Below are positions 21,635 to 34,507 of a stretch of DNA of 64,000 nt, one piece after another. The stretch's first letter is position 1. Each line of letters starts with the position of its first letter. Position numbers and translations under genes: made by a program. Under the pieces are notes generated by a model. The model worked only from the letters and a program-made list of their open reading frames with translations, did not search any database and was not told the origin of the DNA. Origin of the DNA: Crocodylus rhombifer (lineage: Eukaryota > Chordata > Crocodylia > Crocodylidae); contig JAVSML010001080.1 in NCBI GenBank assembly GCA_038503035.1, positions 300,027 to 364,026 on the forward strand, given 5' to 3'.

Positions 21635-24600
21635 ATCCAAAGATGACAGTTGGAAGATTCAAGAGACCTGGGGAACAGAACGCTGTCCACAGGGAAACAG
21701 AATGAGGAAATACAGAAGGTACAAAGGAGATAAATCTGTTTTTGTTTTTATTTGTTAAAACAAAGTGTGGTGGTCCTCTACGTAGTCACTAAACATTTGT
21801 AGACTACATTTTGTATGTGCGGCAAAGAATTTTACAGCCTCAGATTTAATAGGTACTTCACTGCAGACATGACTAATAAAAGTTATGGCCCACAATCCTA
21901 AAGAGACCTGTATTTTGGCCTAATTTTATGCACAAAAAAACTGAGTACTATCCGCACACAGAAGTTGGGTTCTAAAAGCCACAATGAACCAACCCTGAGA
22001 TAATTCCCCTGGCTAGGGCTGACATAGGAGTTAATCCTAAACAAAAATGGCAGCCCAGAGCAGAGCCCTGGAGTACTGTACTGCTGATGAGAACAGTTGC
22101 TATTAGACTTACAAACAGGAGAAACAACACACCTTTGCACAAATAACTTCAGCTGCCAAGGACTATAGGTCTCAAGAGCCAAACCCCTTCTCTTCCAATT
22201 CCTTGTAAATAGGGAAAGGAGGCAGGAGAGAAGAGATGACTATTCAGCCTCAAATTCAGAAACTGTATGAACACAAATTGCTACATTTCCTGTCTCGTGC
22301 ATCAGCAAGATTTAGTTTTATCTCGCAAGCATTTGCCAAAAAAGCAAAAACAAAATCTGACAGCTGTATTGTGAAAACAGGATCACAACTCACACTTTGA
22401 AACGATGCTGATTAGTCACCACTGAAAACCCCTGGAAAAGCCTACAGCAATGCTTCATCTAAATTTAACTCATTATATTTTTGCTTTATCATCTCTACCT
22501 ATACTGTGGAAAGTATACAGGAAAAGGATTTATAGGGAAGAACATACACTTGTTACCGAGACAATATACGGAAAAGTTTGGCAAATGAATTCCTTTTCAT
22601 TTATGGGCAATACCCATTAACCACTCTACAGACACAAGGGAAGACAGTTCCTGTACTCAAACCTTGCCCCCTAAAAGGTATATGAAGAAAGAGAAAATGT
22701 ACAATCAAATTGATCAGGTCAATTACTGACACCTCTAATCAATTTTGAGGTTTGGGGGTAATCAGCGATTTTAGTAAATAATAAATCAAATAATAATGGA
22801 GCAAAAAACCAACCATAGGGAAATCACTGAGGAAGAGTTAACCGGAAAGTATTAGGAAAATAAACAGAAGTAAAAGGAAGAGAGACTGAAAGGAAAGAAG
22901 AATAAGTAGTGGGAGTGTAATGGGTGGTCAAAGGAAGGACACAAGAGTTTTCAGTTGAAACAGCAGAGCAGACTGCTTAAGCAACCTGAAAACCTCGAGT
23001 CAGCTGATCTAGGAGGACTGGTTGTAGTCCCATGAGGCCAAAATGTTCTTCACCAATCAATGTGCTAGAGGGCATCAGATACATCTACATGAAAACACAA
23101 TGTGATCAACAAGAGCAGAAACATTAGAATCTTTCAGGTACGGACTAAAGAGGGGAGACAGCCAAAATTTAGCTATAACAAAAGTGCAACAACTAGTTCC
23201 AAGTCACAGAAAGTGACTTGCCTTTGTCTGTTCTAGAGAGGTCACTACTAAATATCACACATGACGATCTGACAAAGCCTTCAGCAACTTTATTGCACTT
23301 ATAAACCATATTTTTATTTAGCAATTCTCAGGAAATCTGTAAACAAGGGGGCACTCCGAGTGGCACTTGCTGAGTTTGGAAGATCATTACACAGAAGCTA
23401 TTTAAGATTTAATTGGGGAAAACCCTTCTGGACACTTCCTGCTCTTTGGCTACCTGCAAACGTAACACAAATTTGGAATATGACAACACCAGAAAACTAG
23501 GTCACCACAAAGTTGGCCTGGGAAATATGACTCAATATACTTTCTATTTGTTATAGGAAGGGATCCACTATCTTACTCTATTATAGTTTTTTCTGAAGAC
23601 TGTCTAGGCAACTACCACCTGATCAAGACAGTTTAAAGAACTCAAAAAAAAAAAGGCCTAAGAAGTTAACTTAACACCTAGTAACAAAACTGAAAGACAT
23701 GTAGGCTACATTAATCTTATTTTTCAGTTTAAAGGAAATAAAGACTGCACTGTACTGTAATTAATTGAAGCAGTGTCAAAGTTGATCTCGTATTTAGTAA
23801 GTAACACTTCTGAAATCACTCTTTTCATTCCATTGTTTCTTATTCTGCATCTGAGTGCATGTTTCCTAGGGTCATTTTAATTTTGAGAGTCTCCTACCTC
23901 TCTTCTTGGATTATTCCTTTTCTCTCCTTCTCTATCTTTCCTAACATTATATCCTCCAACAATATTTTTTCTGCCCGCACCTCAACCCCGCTCTCCCCCA
24001 CCAACGCCAACGTTTCTCATTCTGTCTTCCCATCAAAAATCTTCCCCCAACATTTTAATTCATTAATTCACCCACCAGCTAAAATTCTCTCACCCACTCA
24101 CTGGCTCCTCCAGGTCAGTGCTCATTTCCCCGCTTCTGGAAAAATAAGAGCTACTCAAAGGTTTCTATTCTTCCAGTTTCCTGTGAAGGAGTCAGCAACA
24201 ACATGACTACTCCATTCCTTGATTTCATGCTACCTTGCAAAAGTGCCTCCCAGCTCTCTGCTCCCTATCTTTACACATCCAGCCAAGAAGAAGAGAAAAC
24301 ATTTTTAAAACAATATATACAGACATGACTGGAAACCGCAAAAACTAGCTCAGCACCTAAGGCTCAAATGTAGTACCTTAAACTAATTACTCATCTTTTT
24401 GAAAATTGACTGGATTAAAGTTCAGACTGCCATTTTTTAAAGTCAAAATAGAAACTGTTGTCATTTTAATGCAGTTTTTTCATATTTAAATTCTTAAATC
24501 TGACCTACTGGGCTGGAAAGTAATACTCAAGTCTACGCCCAAATGGTGTTAAAAATAAAAATCCAGCTTTGAGTAATTCTCTTTAGTAATTTTTAAATTA

Positions 24601-25035
24601 GGTTTACAAACATTTTCCTCATTAAAAGATCTCTTTTCTTAAAGAGAAAAAAACCCTTAAAAATCAAATTTAACTGAATGTTGGAATATCAAACCAGCCT
24701 TGCAAATAAGAATGTGTAACTTCACTGACAAAACTAGTCTCAATGGCTTTAATGTCTGAAGCTTTTACACATACAGACCTTACAGGATAATACTGTATTC
24801 TGTATTAATGTCTTCAAATATTAAAAATAAACAATTAAATAATTCTTCATGCTATTAGCTGTGAACTTTCAGACACTTACTTCACCACCTATGGCCACTG
24901 CTCATCAGTTACAACAGTTTAGCAAACTAGCTATTGAAGAAAAATGGAAACTGTAAACCTGATGAGCCCGGACACAAGAGGCAGAACATTAAGTTCAGCA
25001 AACTCCTTACCTTAGGAGTGAAGAATTTATACCAC
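21635..25035. other. AT-rich intronic sequence, nothing recognised
   Basis: 3.4 kb without a recognised repeat family or exon. 23860-24200 is pyrimidine-rich and gives a long but featureless open frame. Confidence 0.4.
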
Positions 25036-25043
25036 CTTTGCAG

Positions 25044-25678
25044 CAGAGGTGCACCCATACATTGGTTTGATATCAAACTGGCACCAATATAAAAAAAATT
25101 GCCTGATGCGGCCAATAATTTGGCTGATAAATGCCTGTGCGTGCATACAGCTGCAGCGCAACACACAGGCAGTGAGGAGCACAGACCAGCAGCTTTGAAA
25201 GTTGCATGCAGCTGGTATGTCTGTTGTAGTGGAAGGGGAGTGAAGGGGCATAGAGGGTGGGGCAGATCAACAGCCCCCATGGTGAGGGAGGGAGTGGGAC
25301 AGAGGCTGGAGCAGATGCTGCCTAGCCAGGGCAGGGCAGGGGACAGAGGCGCAGCTCATCCAGGGAGCACTGGGAGGGAAGGGGGACACACGACACGGCC
25401 CCCAGATCTGTGCAGGGCAGGGCAGGGCAGGCAGCCTGCAGCTGCGGCCAGGAAACAGGGCTGCACCAGGCTCTCCTCGGCACAGCTGGGCTCAGGACAG
25501 GCAACAGCAGTGCTGGGAGGGGGCCATGTACCCCTTCCCTCTGCCCACCCCTTCCACCACAGTAGACTTACCAGCCGGATGCAGCTGTATCTGAAAATCA
25601 GATTGGTATCGGCCAATATGCCTCCTTAAAAATTGGCTACCGATATCAGCTCCCAAAATCTCTATCAGTGCACCCCTT
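25044..25678. mobile_element. Foldback hAT element
   Basis: Left end CAGAGGTGCACCCATA; right end reverse complement AAGGGGTGCACTGATA. Flanks CTTTGCAG (25036-25043) and CTTTGAAG (25679-25686) agree at 7 of 8. The two halves are inverted copies: GCATGCAGCTGGTATGTCT (25204-25222) pairs with AGACTTACCAGCCGGATGC (25564-25582). GC-rich interior, no transposase. Same family as 15486-18001 and 56010-56922. Confidence 0.8.
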
Positions 25679-25686
25679 CTTTGAAG

Positions 25687-26244
25687 TTCCATAAACCCAT
25701 TACCCCAAAACCAGAAATAAGCTCAGATACCTATTAAATAGCTCCAAACTGTTTTTCTTTCCCCAGTAAAACCAGGGAAATAAAAGTGTAAAAAAAAAGA
25801 TGCTTACAAATGCTTTGAAGTCACAGTGCTTCAGAAGTTATCCCTTTTTAATTAGTTTTACCTAGACAAACTTTCTTGTATTGTTTGCCAATAAAATTCA
25901 TGTAGCTGTCTAACGCACAGGATAATTTTTTAAATTTTACATTAACACTCGTGTAACATCAGCTCCAAGCCTGTCTATTCAGGCTTTGATTCAGCAATAC
26001 AAACATGCAAGTTGCCTTTAAAAGCCATTTAATACCCCATTAAAAGAGAAAACTATAAAGTAGGAGATAATACATATGACTGAAGCAACTTGTTAAATCA
26101 GATATAATTACTAGAATAACTTACCATTCTCAGAAATGCATAATAGGAATATACAGGGGAAAGTAAAAAAAAGTAGACTCACAAGATGTGCAGTGTAGCT
26201 TAAATATGCTGTAAGTCCAATTAAGATTGATTTTTAAAGACATC
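25687..26244. other. Intronic sequence, nothing recognised
   Basis: AT-rich, no feature recognised. Confidence 0.4.
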
Positions 26245-26554
26245 CTGGGCACTTCTACACATGTTCCAGGCATGGGAGGGAGGGTGGCAGTTTAATTAAG
26301 GTGCCACTGCATCTCATGTATAAGCATCCTTGCACTTAAAAATGGTGGTGGGGGCACCTGAACTAAAGCTTGTTCGATGAGCTTTAGTTTAAGCACCCCT
26401 GCTGCCATTTTTAAGCGCAGGGACGCTGATACAGGAGGCTGCTGGATCACAGTAACTGCCATGCTCTAGCTTACCCAATTAAACTGAGTCTCTTCCAATT
26501 CGCAGCAATTCCAGTGTGTTGGAGCAGCTTCTGCGCTCATGTGTAGGTGCCCAA
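26245..26554. mobile_element. Palindromic MITE with GGGCACNTCTACACATG ends
   Basis: Left TGGGCACTTCTACACATG; right reverse complement TGGGCACCTACACATGAG. Internal inverted phrases AAAAATGGTGG-TGGGGGCACCT and CACCCCTGCTGCCATTTTTAA show a foldback structure. Related TCTACAC phrases recur at 36346-37165. Superfamily and target duplication are not resolved. Confidence 0.5.
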
Positions 26555-29500
26555 GTGTTTCTCTGAAATAGAACTTGTTTAGCAAAGATACATATGATCC
26601 AATCACAGCACTGGCCTCTCTGGCCCATTTAGCCTTTGACCAAACTTAATAAATGTTGTTTACAAGTAATTAAAAACTGTTTAAAGTATATGCTAATACT
26701 AGGCTTCCCTGATGTAATGACTTACTGGATTTTCCTTTATAGATTCATTTAAGAACTAAATGCTCTCTCTACAATGACCAAGCATAAAGCAAATAATCCG
26801 GACAGGAAATTACTTTCTGACTAAGCAAAATCATACAAAGTCAGTTTTTGCAGCCTGTTTACTAATGCTGCCATGCACAATGCTCTAAAATTAGAAACCA
26901 AATAAGCAGGGGTGGGAAGGCTGGGGGGAAAATCAGCATGGGGGGTTTTAAAGTATAACAATAGCAGATTTGAATTTACTACATATTTGGCATTTGCAGT
27001 AAACTTTAAGACTTAACAGTTGCACAGGCAAAATGCTAAAAGAAAAGCAAGCCCCTTGAAATGCAAATATCATTAATTATTTTAAAAATCCTTTAACAAC
27101 TTCTAGAACCGAAATCTTCCGCTTTAGCAATAAGAACAGCCGTCTACTGCCTTGTGCTGTGTGGGCATGTATTTATAAGATGGCATCACCTGTACATTAC
27201 CCAAACAGCAATAAGAGTCTCATTTTCATTAATTTACATAGCATCATTACAACCCACAGGGAGTCTAAATTTCAAATGAAAAGAAAAAAATAATCTAACC
27301 GACTTCTTAAAATTATTCCTTAACCAAAAAAAAATTGAAAAAATGCAAATTAATCATACACTGATATACCAAGAGATTAATTCTTTCATGAAGATATCCC
27401 AAGTAGATAGAAAAGACATGCATCTATAGCTTAAATTACTCACTTAGAGGACAAACAGGAAGAAAAAACTTTTCGGTTATACGTATATGCAGCTTGCTGC
27501 ATACAAACTGAATATCTAGCAAGCATTCAAGATTCATAATTTCACATAGCTCTCTTTAAGAAACAGCTTATAACTTAATCATTCCCATCCTACATTCTCT
27601 TTATTAATCATAATCTAAGTAATAACCATAAAAATTAATTGAAAGATATGTCTTAAAAATATATTTAAAATATGTAGGCCTATAGATGTGTTTACAATAG
27701 TTATTTCTAACAATTTGATGGAATATCTTTTAAACAAAAAGGTTAAACCATTCCTCCTTGGTATTCACTCCTGTACATAAAAACTAGAAAGTTTAGCTGA
27801 TGTAATCTTATTTTCATTGTCCACCATGAATGGAAATACTAACTAAAGAAAAGTTAACTGCAGGAAGTAGACTGAAAGAGACAAAACTGAGCCCATATTA
27901 AATAACAGATCATTTTAAAATATAAGTTATCATTTAAGACTGGCTGTGACTAAAGATTAATTCCTTCTCCAGAGTGTTTTCAGAACAGGTAGATATCCTG
28001 CAAATTGCTGATAAATGGCTAGCTTTATACACATGAATAGTCTCACTAGTCTTAACCAGGGTAGACAGGGGCGGGAGCGGTGGTAGAGGCAAATTGTGTA
28101 CAACTGATCTTCTAGATGCAAAGCCACACAATGACCACTTAGGGTTATTAGTAATGATCTTTTCTGTTTTCCTTAGAGAAAATGTTAGTTTCAATAGTAT
28201 GAAAACTCTCTTTCAAACGTAACTAAAAGAAAGAAAAAGGTGTCTGAAAAGCATCACAAATCTCATTCTGAACATAATCCATGTCAGGGGAACATTCCCC
28301 CCCATACAAAGGATGAGTGCAATGCAGAAAGGAGACTGTGACTCAAATAATTACCAATACCTCTTCCACTTCCAATTTTAGAATAGTGACATTTTACCTT
28401 ACTTTCAATTTAGGAACACAGCCCTGTCATAAAGAATACATTCATCTAATTCCATTTTTTCCTGCAGTCACACCCGATACTTTTTCCTTTTTTTCAGGCT
28501 CGGGGAATTCTAAGAGTCCAACATTATCTGTATATAAGGGAGTTTTCAGCCAAGAATATGCTGACCATTATTCTCACTGCACAAAAAGTTATGGGCCTCC
28601 CTATAAAAAGAACCAAGTACCCTCAACTCCCACTGATGTCAGACTACGTAATAATAGAAGCGTTGAGATCTGTTGCTCAAGTTTATTCTCCCCCCCCATG
28701 CTGTAGGGGCCTTAGAAGAGTCCGTACAATATAATAACGGAAACGTGCAACGTTTTTTGCATTATTATTACTACCAATGCACACAGCTAACATCATCATT
28801 AAAAATAAAAAGAGAATGTCAAGTAGGATAGTGTATATGATAAACATTTTCCAGGTGGAACAGCCAGGATTAAAAGATGTAATTTACTTTGCCTCATTAT
28901 TGTCTTAAGAAAATGACCTGGGTTACATGAACCAGGAAGCCTCCCATGTGGATGTAGACCAGGCAGGAAACTATACGTCTACTGTATTTTTCCCCTTTCT
29001 TGCCAAACTTGAATACAATATGGTAGCTGGGCTTCAAAGTAAAAGGACCCTCCCTAGGAAATCTGTGTGCGATTCTTCTCTCCCTCTGAAGGTTAACACT
29101 AGTTCTTCCTCTCCTTTCCTTACAACAAGGAGTTATGACAGGACTGCTCCAAATGGAGCAACTAGGTCCCACGTTTACCACTCTCCTCAAACACCGGGTG
29201 CAGGCATCTCCAGTTTTGTCAGGCCAGGCTAAACCAGTACAAGCAACTTGCAACAGGAACAACCATTTCCCAGCTGCCATTAGCAGTCAAAAAAAACTTT
29301 AACTGGTTTAGCAGCAGCAGCAGCTTCAGTGGAGTTTCAGGCCAAGACAGAGCAGGCAGAAAAAGACTGTGGAAACAGGTAGTCTTCCCTGAGGCTGGGT
29401 TTCGGGACCCTAGCACAGCAGTAGCGACCGCACGCAGGCAAGCAGTGTGCAACTAAAGGAAAGCAAAGCCCAGGTGCTGGCAGCAAGGAGAAAGGGGATA

Positions 29501-29595
29501 TGGGAAGAAACAAAATGAAAACAAATGGGGTGAAGAAAATAAGGCGGCAAGGAGGTACCTGCACAGCTTCTTCCAGAGACGGAGGGGTCTGCCCC
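26555..29595. other. DLG5 intron 1 close to exon 1, nothing recognised
   Basis: AT-rich and free of recognisable repeats, as is common for sequence flanking a first exon. No second exon was recognised. Confidence 0.4.
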
Positions 29596-29753
29596 ACACA
29601 CACTGGCGGACCACACTGCAGCCTCCCTGACACCCTCCCAGCCCCACCAAGGCCTTCTCTGCCCGGCAGCAGGCAGGGCAGGGCAGGGCAGCCCGGCTGC
29701 TTCTCCCCGAGCCCCGACCCGCCGCCGCTGCGGGGTCCCCCAGGCCCAGCGCC

Positions 29754-29759
29754 ACTCAC
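29754..29759 (-). other. DLG5: Splice donor of DLG5 exon 1 (GTGAGT)
   Basis: On the minus strand the coding exon ends in G and continues GTGAGT, close to the ideal mammalian-type 5' splice site. It sits exactly where similarity to DLG5 stops. Confidence 0.85.
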
Positions 29760-30069
29760 CCGCCGCCTCGCCGGCCGGCGCGCCCGCCGCCCCGTTCAGG
29801 TAGAGGATGGAGAGCAGGTGGGGCTGCGTCTTCTCCAGGGCCACGCGCAGGTCCTGGAAGTGGTCCCGCTCCTTGGCGAGCAGCAGCTTGAGGAGCAGCT
29901 CGGCCTTGCCGGGGGCCGCTCCCGCCCCGGCTTCCTCCAGCTCCAGCAGGTCGTGGGGGCCGAGGGCGCCGGCCGCCTGCAGTAGCTCCACCACCGCGTC
30001 CACCTCGCTCATGGCCTGGGCCAGCGCGGGCCGGCACTGCGCGAGCAGCTCCTTGTGCTTGGGCTCCAT
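29760..30069 (-). CDS. DLG5: DLG5 first coding exon (discs large homolog 5, N-terminus)
   Basis: Encodes the first 103 residues plus one base of DLG5, a large MAGUK scaffold at cell junctions with coiled-coil, PDZ, SH3 and guanylate-kinase-like regions that acts in polarity and adhesion. Only the N-terminal CARD-like helical part is here. The match rests on MEPKHKELLAQCRPALAQAM at the start, KAELLLKLLLAKERDHFQDL near residues 55-74 and EKTQPHLLSILYLNG near 79-93, which are strongly characteristic of vertebrate DLG5. The ATG at 30069-30067 has G at -3 and G at +4. The exon ends in GGCGGCG-G followed by GTGAGT (29759-29754), leaving phase 1. Reading past 29759 gives low-complexity intron sequence. 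An Ala/Gly-rich loop near residues 45-53 looks variable. The remaining exons lie beyond the left edge. Confidence 0.92.
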
Positions 30070-31060
30070 GGCCGGGCCGCGCCGCGTCTCCCTCCCTCCC
30101 GCCCGCCCGCCGGGACGCGCAGGCCGGGGGCGGCTGCTCTCCGTCGCCTACCCCAGCGCCGCCACTGCGGGCCACGGGGCGGGGGACGGGGCCACCCCGC
30201 ACGGGCAGCGGCTCAGGCAGCTTGTCCCCTCTCCTCCCGGCCGTCCGCAGCCCCGCAGCATGCCGCCCGAGGCGAGCCGAGCCGAGCCGAGCCGGGCCGG
30301 GCCGGGCCCCGCTCCCCGCCCTGTCCCACCGGCAGACACGCGCCGGCCGCGCGGCGCCCCCCCGCGCGGACCTGGCAGCGGAGGCGGCTGCTCCCCCTCG
30401 CCCGGCCCCGCCGCGCCCCCAGCCCCCGAGCCCCCCTAGCGCCGCCCCCCGCCCTCCCCAGCGGCTCCGGCAACTTGTGGCCTCGCCGCGCCCCGCTCCA
30501 GGCCGCGGCGGCCGGGGGAGGCTTCAGCCCCGAGCACCTCCTCTTAGCGCCAGCCGCGCGCAGCCATGTTGCTTGTACCGCGCCCAGGCGCGGCCCGGGC
30601 CGCGCAGCCCCCGGCTCCCGCTCATGGGCCTGGCCGCCGCGAGAGCGAGGAAACGCGCCCCCAGCCCCGGCGCTCGCACAAAGAGGGAGGGAAGAAGACG
30701 CCCCGCCCCGCGCTGCCTGCGGCCCGCACCCAGGCCCCGCCGCGCCCCCAGCCCCGGGCTGCTGCCTCAGCCCCCGCAGCAGCTGCCGCCCTCCGGCTGT
30801 CCGTCATGTGCGGGGGAAGGCTGAGCGCGGCTGCTGCCGCCTCCCCGCGCCGGGTGGGGGAAGAGGAGACCCGCCGAGCTGGGCGGTCCCGGCCTCCCCG
30901 TGCTGTGCTGCCCGGTCCCGGCGGGCGGGGAAAGGGGGACTGAAGCCTGAGCCCCCATCCCCCGAAGGACGGAACCGCCCGAGGCCCCCTGACCTCCAGG
31001 AGCCCGTCGCCAGCACGCACCCGCGCAGGGCTGGCTCCCGGCGCTGAAGGAGGGGAGCAG

Positions 31061-32309
31061 GGAGGAGCGGGTGGGGTTGCTCGCATAAGGATGGCGGCCC
31101 TGGGCAGAGAGCTCTACCCTGCAGGGATGTGGGATGGGGGCTTCTAGTCTGTGTTGACTTCCCCCCCGCGAGCCAAGGGTAAACCCATGCTCTGATCTTA
31201 CAGAACTGTGGTCACTTCTCCACCAGCTGCTTCCAGAAGTAAAGGAGAGTCTTCGTTACGAGTTCAGGGCTTATGAAACCCAAGTGCTATACTGGCCAAT
31301 GCCCCATCCAGGCCAGCATCCCATTACCTGGGATCTCTTCAGCTCCTATAAACCTTTTGTCTTTTACTAAAAATAGAGGAACACCTCGGAACTGTGAACC
31401 TAGCTCTGACAGGGGCAGAAGTGGATGCTAGAGGTAGAGCTTTGAATTGGATCTAACCCTATCTATACCATACTTGGCCTCTACCGGATGCCCTGTTGTG
31501 ATTTCTGACCCTAGAAGGTGATGTGAGATTGTATGCATCACCTTAAACAGTATCATCCTTGTTGTATTTGCTGAGAATAAATCATTTACTTTTTTTCTTT
31601 TTGGGGGGGGGGGGTTACTCCAGTAGTTTTCAGGGATGGGGCTAAGTGAGTATACCAAAGCAAAAAGCAGGTGCAAGTGAAATAAAATGTCTACATGATA
31701 CAAAGATGAGAAACGTCTTCAATATGAAAATGTAAAAACAGACATTGTACTTCTACATCCTGTACTCACTGCATACACTGAGGAAGCGAATGACAGGGCA
31801 AATCTGATTCATGTGCTTACACAATAAGTATTAAACTGCGGATATACTAGCGCCATCTACTGGAAAGACTCTAAATCCCTGGTGTGCCTTGTGACAGCAT
31901 TAAGACCAGGGGTGAGGGAAACAAATGTTCCTTTTGCAGGATAGTTTGGGATTTCAAAGTTTATTTTGTTTCTGAATTAGGCGGATACAAGGAATTGTGA
32001 AGTCTCCCTTCCAAACAATTTCCAGAAGAAAACTGGTCCAACAAGTTGCTTTGTTTTGATCAAAATAATCAACATATTAGCCCATGTTGTTTTGGATTTA
32101 TTGTACATGCATACTGTACAAATACACTTCAGAACCAAAGTTGTTTGAAGACATTCTATTCCAGGGTGATCAAAGTGTTTGTCAATTTTTTTTCCACTAT
32201 TGTGATTTCTTAATTAAAACATTCCCAGAGAAACAGAACTAATTTCAACAATTAACCATTTGCTACACTAGCAGATAATTTTTGGCCAGCTCCAGTGAAT
32301 AACTTTACA
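31061..32309. other. Upstream intergenic sequence, nothing recognised
   Basis: Falls from GC-rich to AT-rich. A run of about 11 Gs lies near 31603-31613. No exon or repeat family recognised. Confidence 0.4.
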
Positions 32310-32311
32310 TA

Positions 32312-32514
32312 CAGGTACTCCTCACTTAACATCATCCCTGTTAATGTTGTTTCATTATTACTTTGCTGATCTATTAGAGAACATCTTCATTTAAAGTTGC
32401 ACGGTGTTCAGTTATAACGTTGTTTGGCCACTACCTGCTAGTACGCTTGACATGGTTTCACTTAAAGTCACATTTTTCAAGGATGTAACTATGATGTTAA
32501 GTGGATAGCAGCTG
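32312..32514. mobile_element. TA-flanked MITE, mariner/Tigger type
   Basis: Left CAGGTACTCCTCACTTAACA; right reverse complement CAGCTGCTATCCACTTAACA. TA flanks at 32310-32311 and 32515-32516. At 203 bp it is a typical internally deleted Tc1/mariner-superfamily MITE. It lacks the GC-rich core found in the related element at 7830. Confidence 0.65.
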
Positions 32515-32516
32515 TA

Positions 32517-34507
32517 GTTGCCACTCAGCTTGATATTGTTACTGGTAATTTAAGGATCCTTTCACTCATCAATAAAATTCAGCTTCCTCAGGGGAATCAG
32601 AGCAGTGGTTAATCAGCAACAGGGCACAATAGTTAAACAAAGAAAGTAAAGAATAACTATTGAGAGAATATTGTTAATAAATTAGGGTAAGATGCTGATG
32701 CTAATTCTTACACTGAGCAGTGATTTGCTTTGCAAACACCTCATGGACATATCATCTTTAATGACCACAAATAATTACAGGATTTACACTTTATCTAAAA
32801 CACAACACCTGCTACAGGTAAGGGCCTCTGACACGGTGTAAAAACATGTAGTAATGGCACAGGGAAACTCCTGTTGTTTGTTACCCCCACCATTTTTGTA
32901 GCAAGGCCATTATTTGGCTGTCTCCCATCCAAGTACTTAAGTAGCCCGATTCTGTTCAGCTTCTGATAGACTCATGGAAGTACAGCTGGAAGCATTTGCT
33001 GTTTAGCCGTTCTAGGAAAAGCCCTGCATTTTGGAAAATCCAAGTTCTGAAGAGAGTTTTTTATCCCCGAAAAGAAGTGAAAGATTTATAACTAGACAAA
33101 AAGAGAGTCACCAAAAGTCACAACATAATCTTGCAAGATTTAAAGGGACACCCACATTTTTTTTTAAATACCAGTAGCTTCTATTAATGTGGGCTCTAAT
33201 TGTTTTGAGGCCGTACTTAGAGCTTTGAGAAGAAAAAGTTCTTCCTTCTACTGATTTAGTTTTCATGCTTAGTAAACTTTTTGTATTAATGGAATGGCAA
33301 TGCACAAAGATGGGTTTGTTCACTTCCTCATTTATACTACAGCATCTTGATTCAGTTCTAAGAAAAAAAAACGTTGCTGGCTAACACTTGACACTAAAAC
33401 ACTGTTTCTAATGCCGTTAACTGCATACATTATTTGAAAGAAGCAACAATAAAAACTACGGAAAATAAATAACCATTTAAAGCATGCAATACAGAAACCA
33501 AATTCTGGGTCATGCTACCTAGCTCACATTAGAGTAACTTTGGTCTGCTCCACAGTGACAATATGAGCAGTTTGCAGTCCTCCACCAACCCATGATGCAC
33601 CCGCTTAGCTCTTCACCCAGAGCAAGGATAGAGCTTATGCTTCTTCTCACCAGCCCTCTAGCAGCACCTCAGAGTTCTGCAGGCAAGAAATAGTATTAAC
33701 CCTTAATGTGCAGCTGCTCATTTTAATTGTAACACCACTTAACATTTTGCACATTTAGTATGGTCTAAGTGAAATATGTAATTTCACCCTAACGTATCAA
33801 TATGTATGCATGCATGCATATGTCAATATAAAAAAAAACAACCTTAACTTCAGCCCTGCAAAAAGATGCCAACCTAACATATTTTCTTTTTTATTCCTTA
33901 GATATATAGATCCTGACCTGAACTTCTTCATAATATGATTTAATGGTAACAATGAGGCACCCATACTGTACAATCCATTACCTTTTGATGAAGTTGTTGC
34001 TTTAAAGGATAGATTGGGACTATGATTTCGGAGACTTGACATTTTAGTGTGTCCATTAACACGTGTTCAACAGTCAAGATATAGTCTATGACTACGCATT
34101 CATGTTTAACATGTTTTTACCACTACCATCTTCTTTTTCTCTTCATTAAAACCAAGAGATGGATATGAGGAATTGTGTGTCATTGTTTCTCTTTAAATCT
34201 GACAGCCAAATTCTGTTATTTATACTAGTTAAAACTTCTTGAACCACATATACAAAAGGCAGAAATTAACCAGAGTTAAATTACAAGGGTTGCTATAGGA
34301 GGTCAACATTTATACCCTGCCTAAAAATGTCACCCGTCCTATGGCAACAGATCATTTGGTTTCAGTTGGATCAGTTGGGTTCAGTTTCAGATCAGTTGGC
34401 AGATGAGTTGGTTTCAATAGTGACAGGGAGAAAAGACTGACATCTATAAGAGGAATGTGTTTACAAGATCATTTTCAGGTAACTGTGAATGAGGTTACTC
34501 TCTAAAG
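32517..34507. other. Intergenic sequence, nothing recognised
   Basis: AT-rich, no exon or repeat family recognised. A small ATGCATGCATGCAT palindrome lies near 33805. Confidence 0.4.

Larger units (their letters stand above)
29600..31060. promoter_or_regulatory. DLG5: CpG island covering the DLG5 promoter and first exon
   Basis: About 1.4 kb of very GC-rich, CpG-dense sequence inside AT-rich surroundings, containing the DLG5 start codon at 30069. Many GGGCGG/CCGCCC Sp1-like boxes are visible and there is no obvious TATA box, which is typical of a housekeeping-type promoter. A GAGCC/GGGCC pentamer repeat lies at 30274-30308. The island extends about 1 kb upstream of the ATG, which leaves room for divergent transcription. 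The transcription start site cannot be placed from sequence alone. Confidence 0.8.

Noticed and set aside
23859..24206. 115-codon open frame
   Set aside because: Pyrimidine-rich tract with no domain. Random open frame.
1..29753. DLG5 exon 2
   Set aside because: I looked on the minus strand for the Ser-rich segment expected after exon 1 and did not see it. A short exon could be missed by eye.
29410..29759. Open frame continuing past the DLG5 exon donor on the minus strand
   Set aside because: Similarity to DLG5 stops exactly at a consensus GTGAGT. The continuation is low-complexity Gly/Ala/Arg and then random sequence, so it is intron.
30055..31047. 330-codon open frame on the plus strand, antisense to the DLG5 promoter
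   Set aside because: Extreme Pro/Ala/Arg composition, no domain, and equal-length open frames on the other strand. This is expected of a CpG island lacking stop codons.
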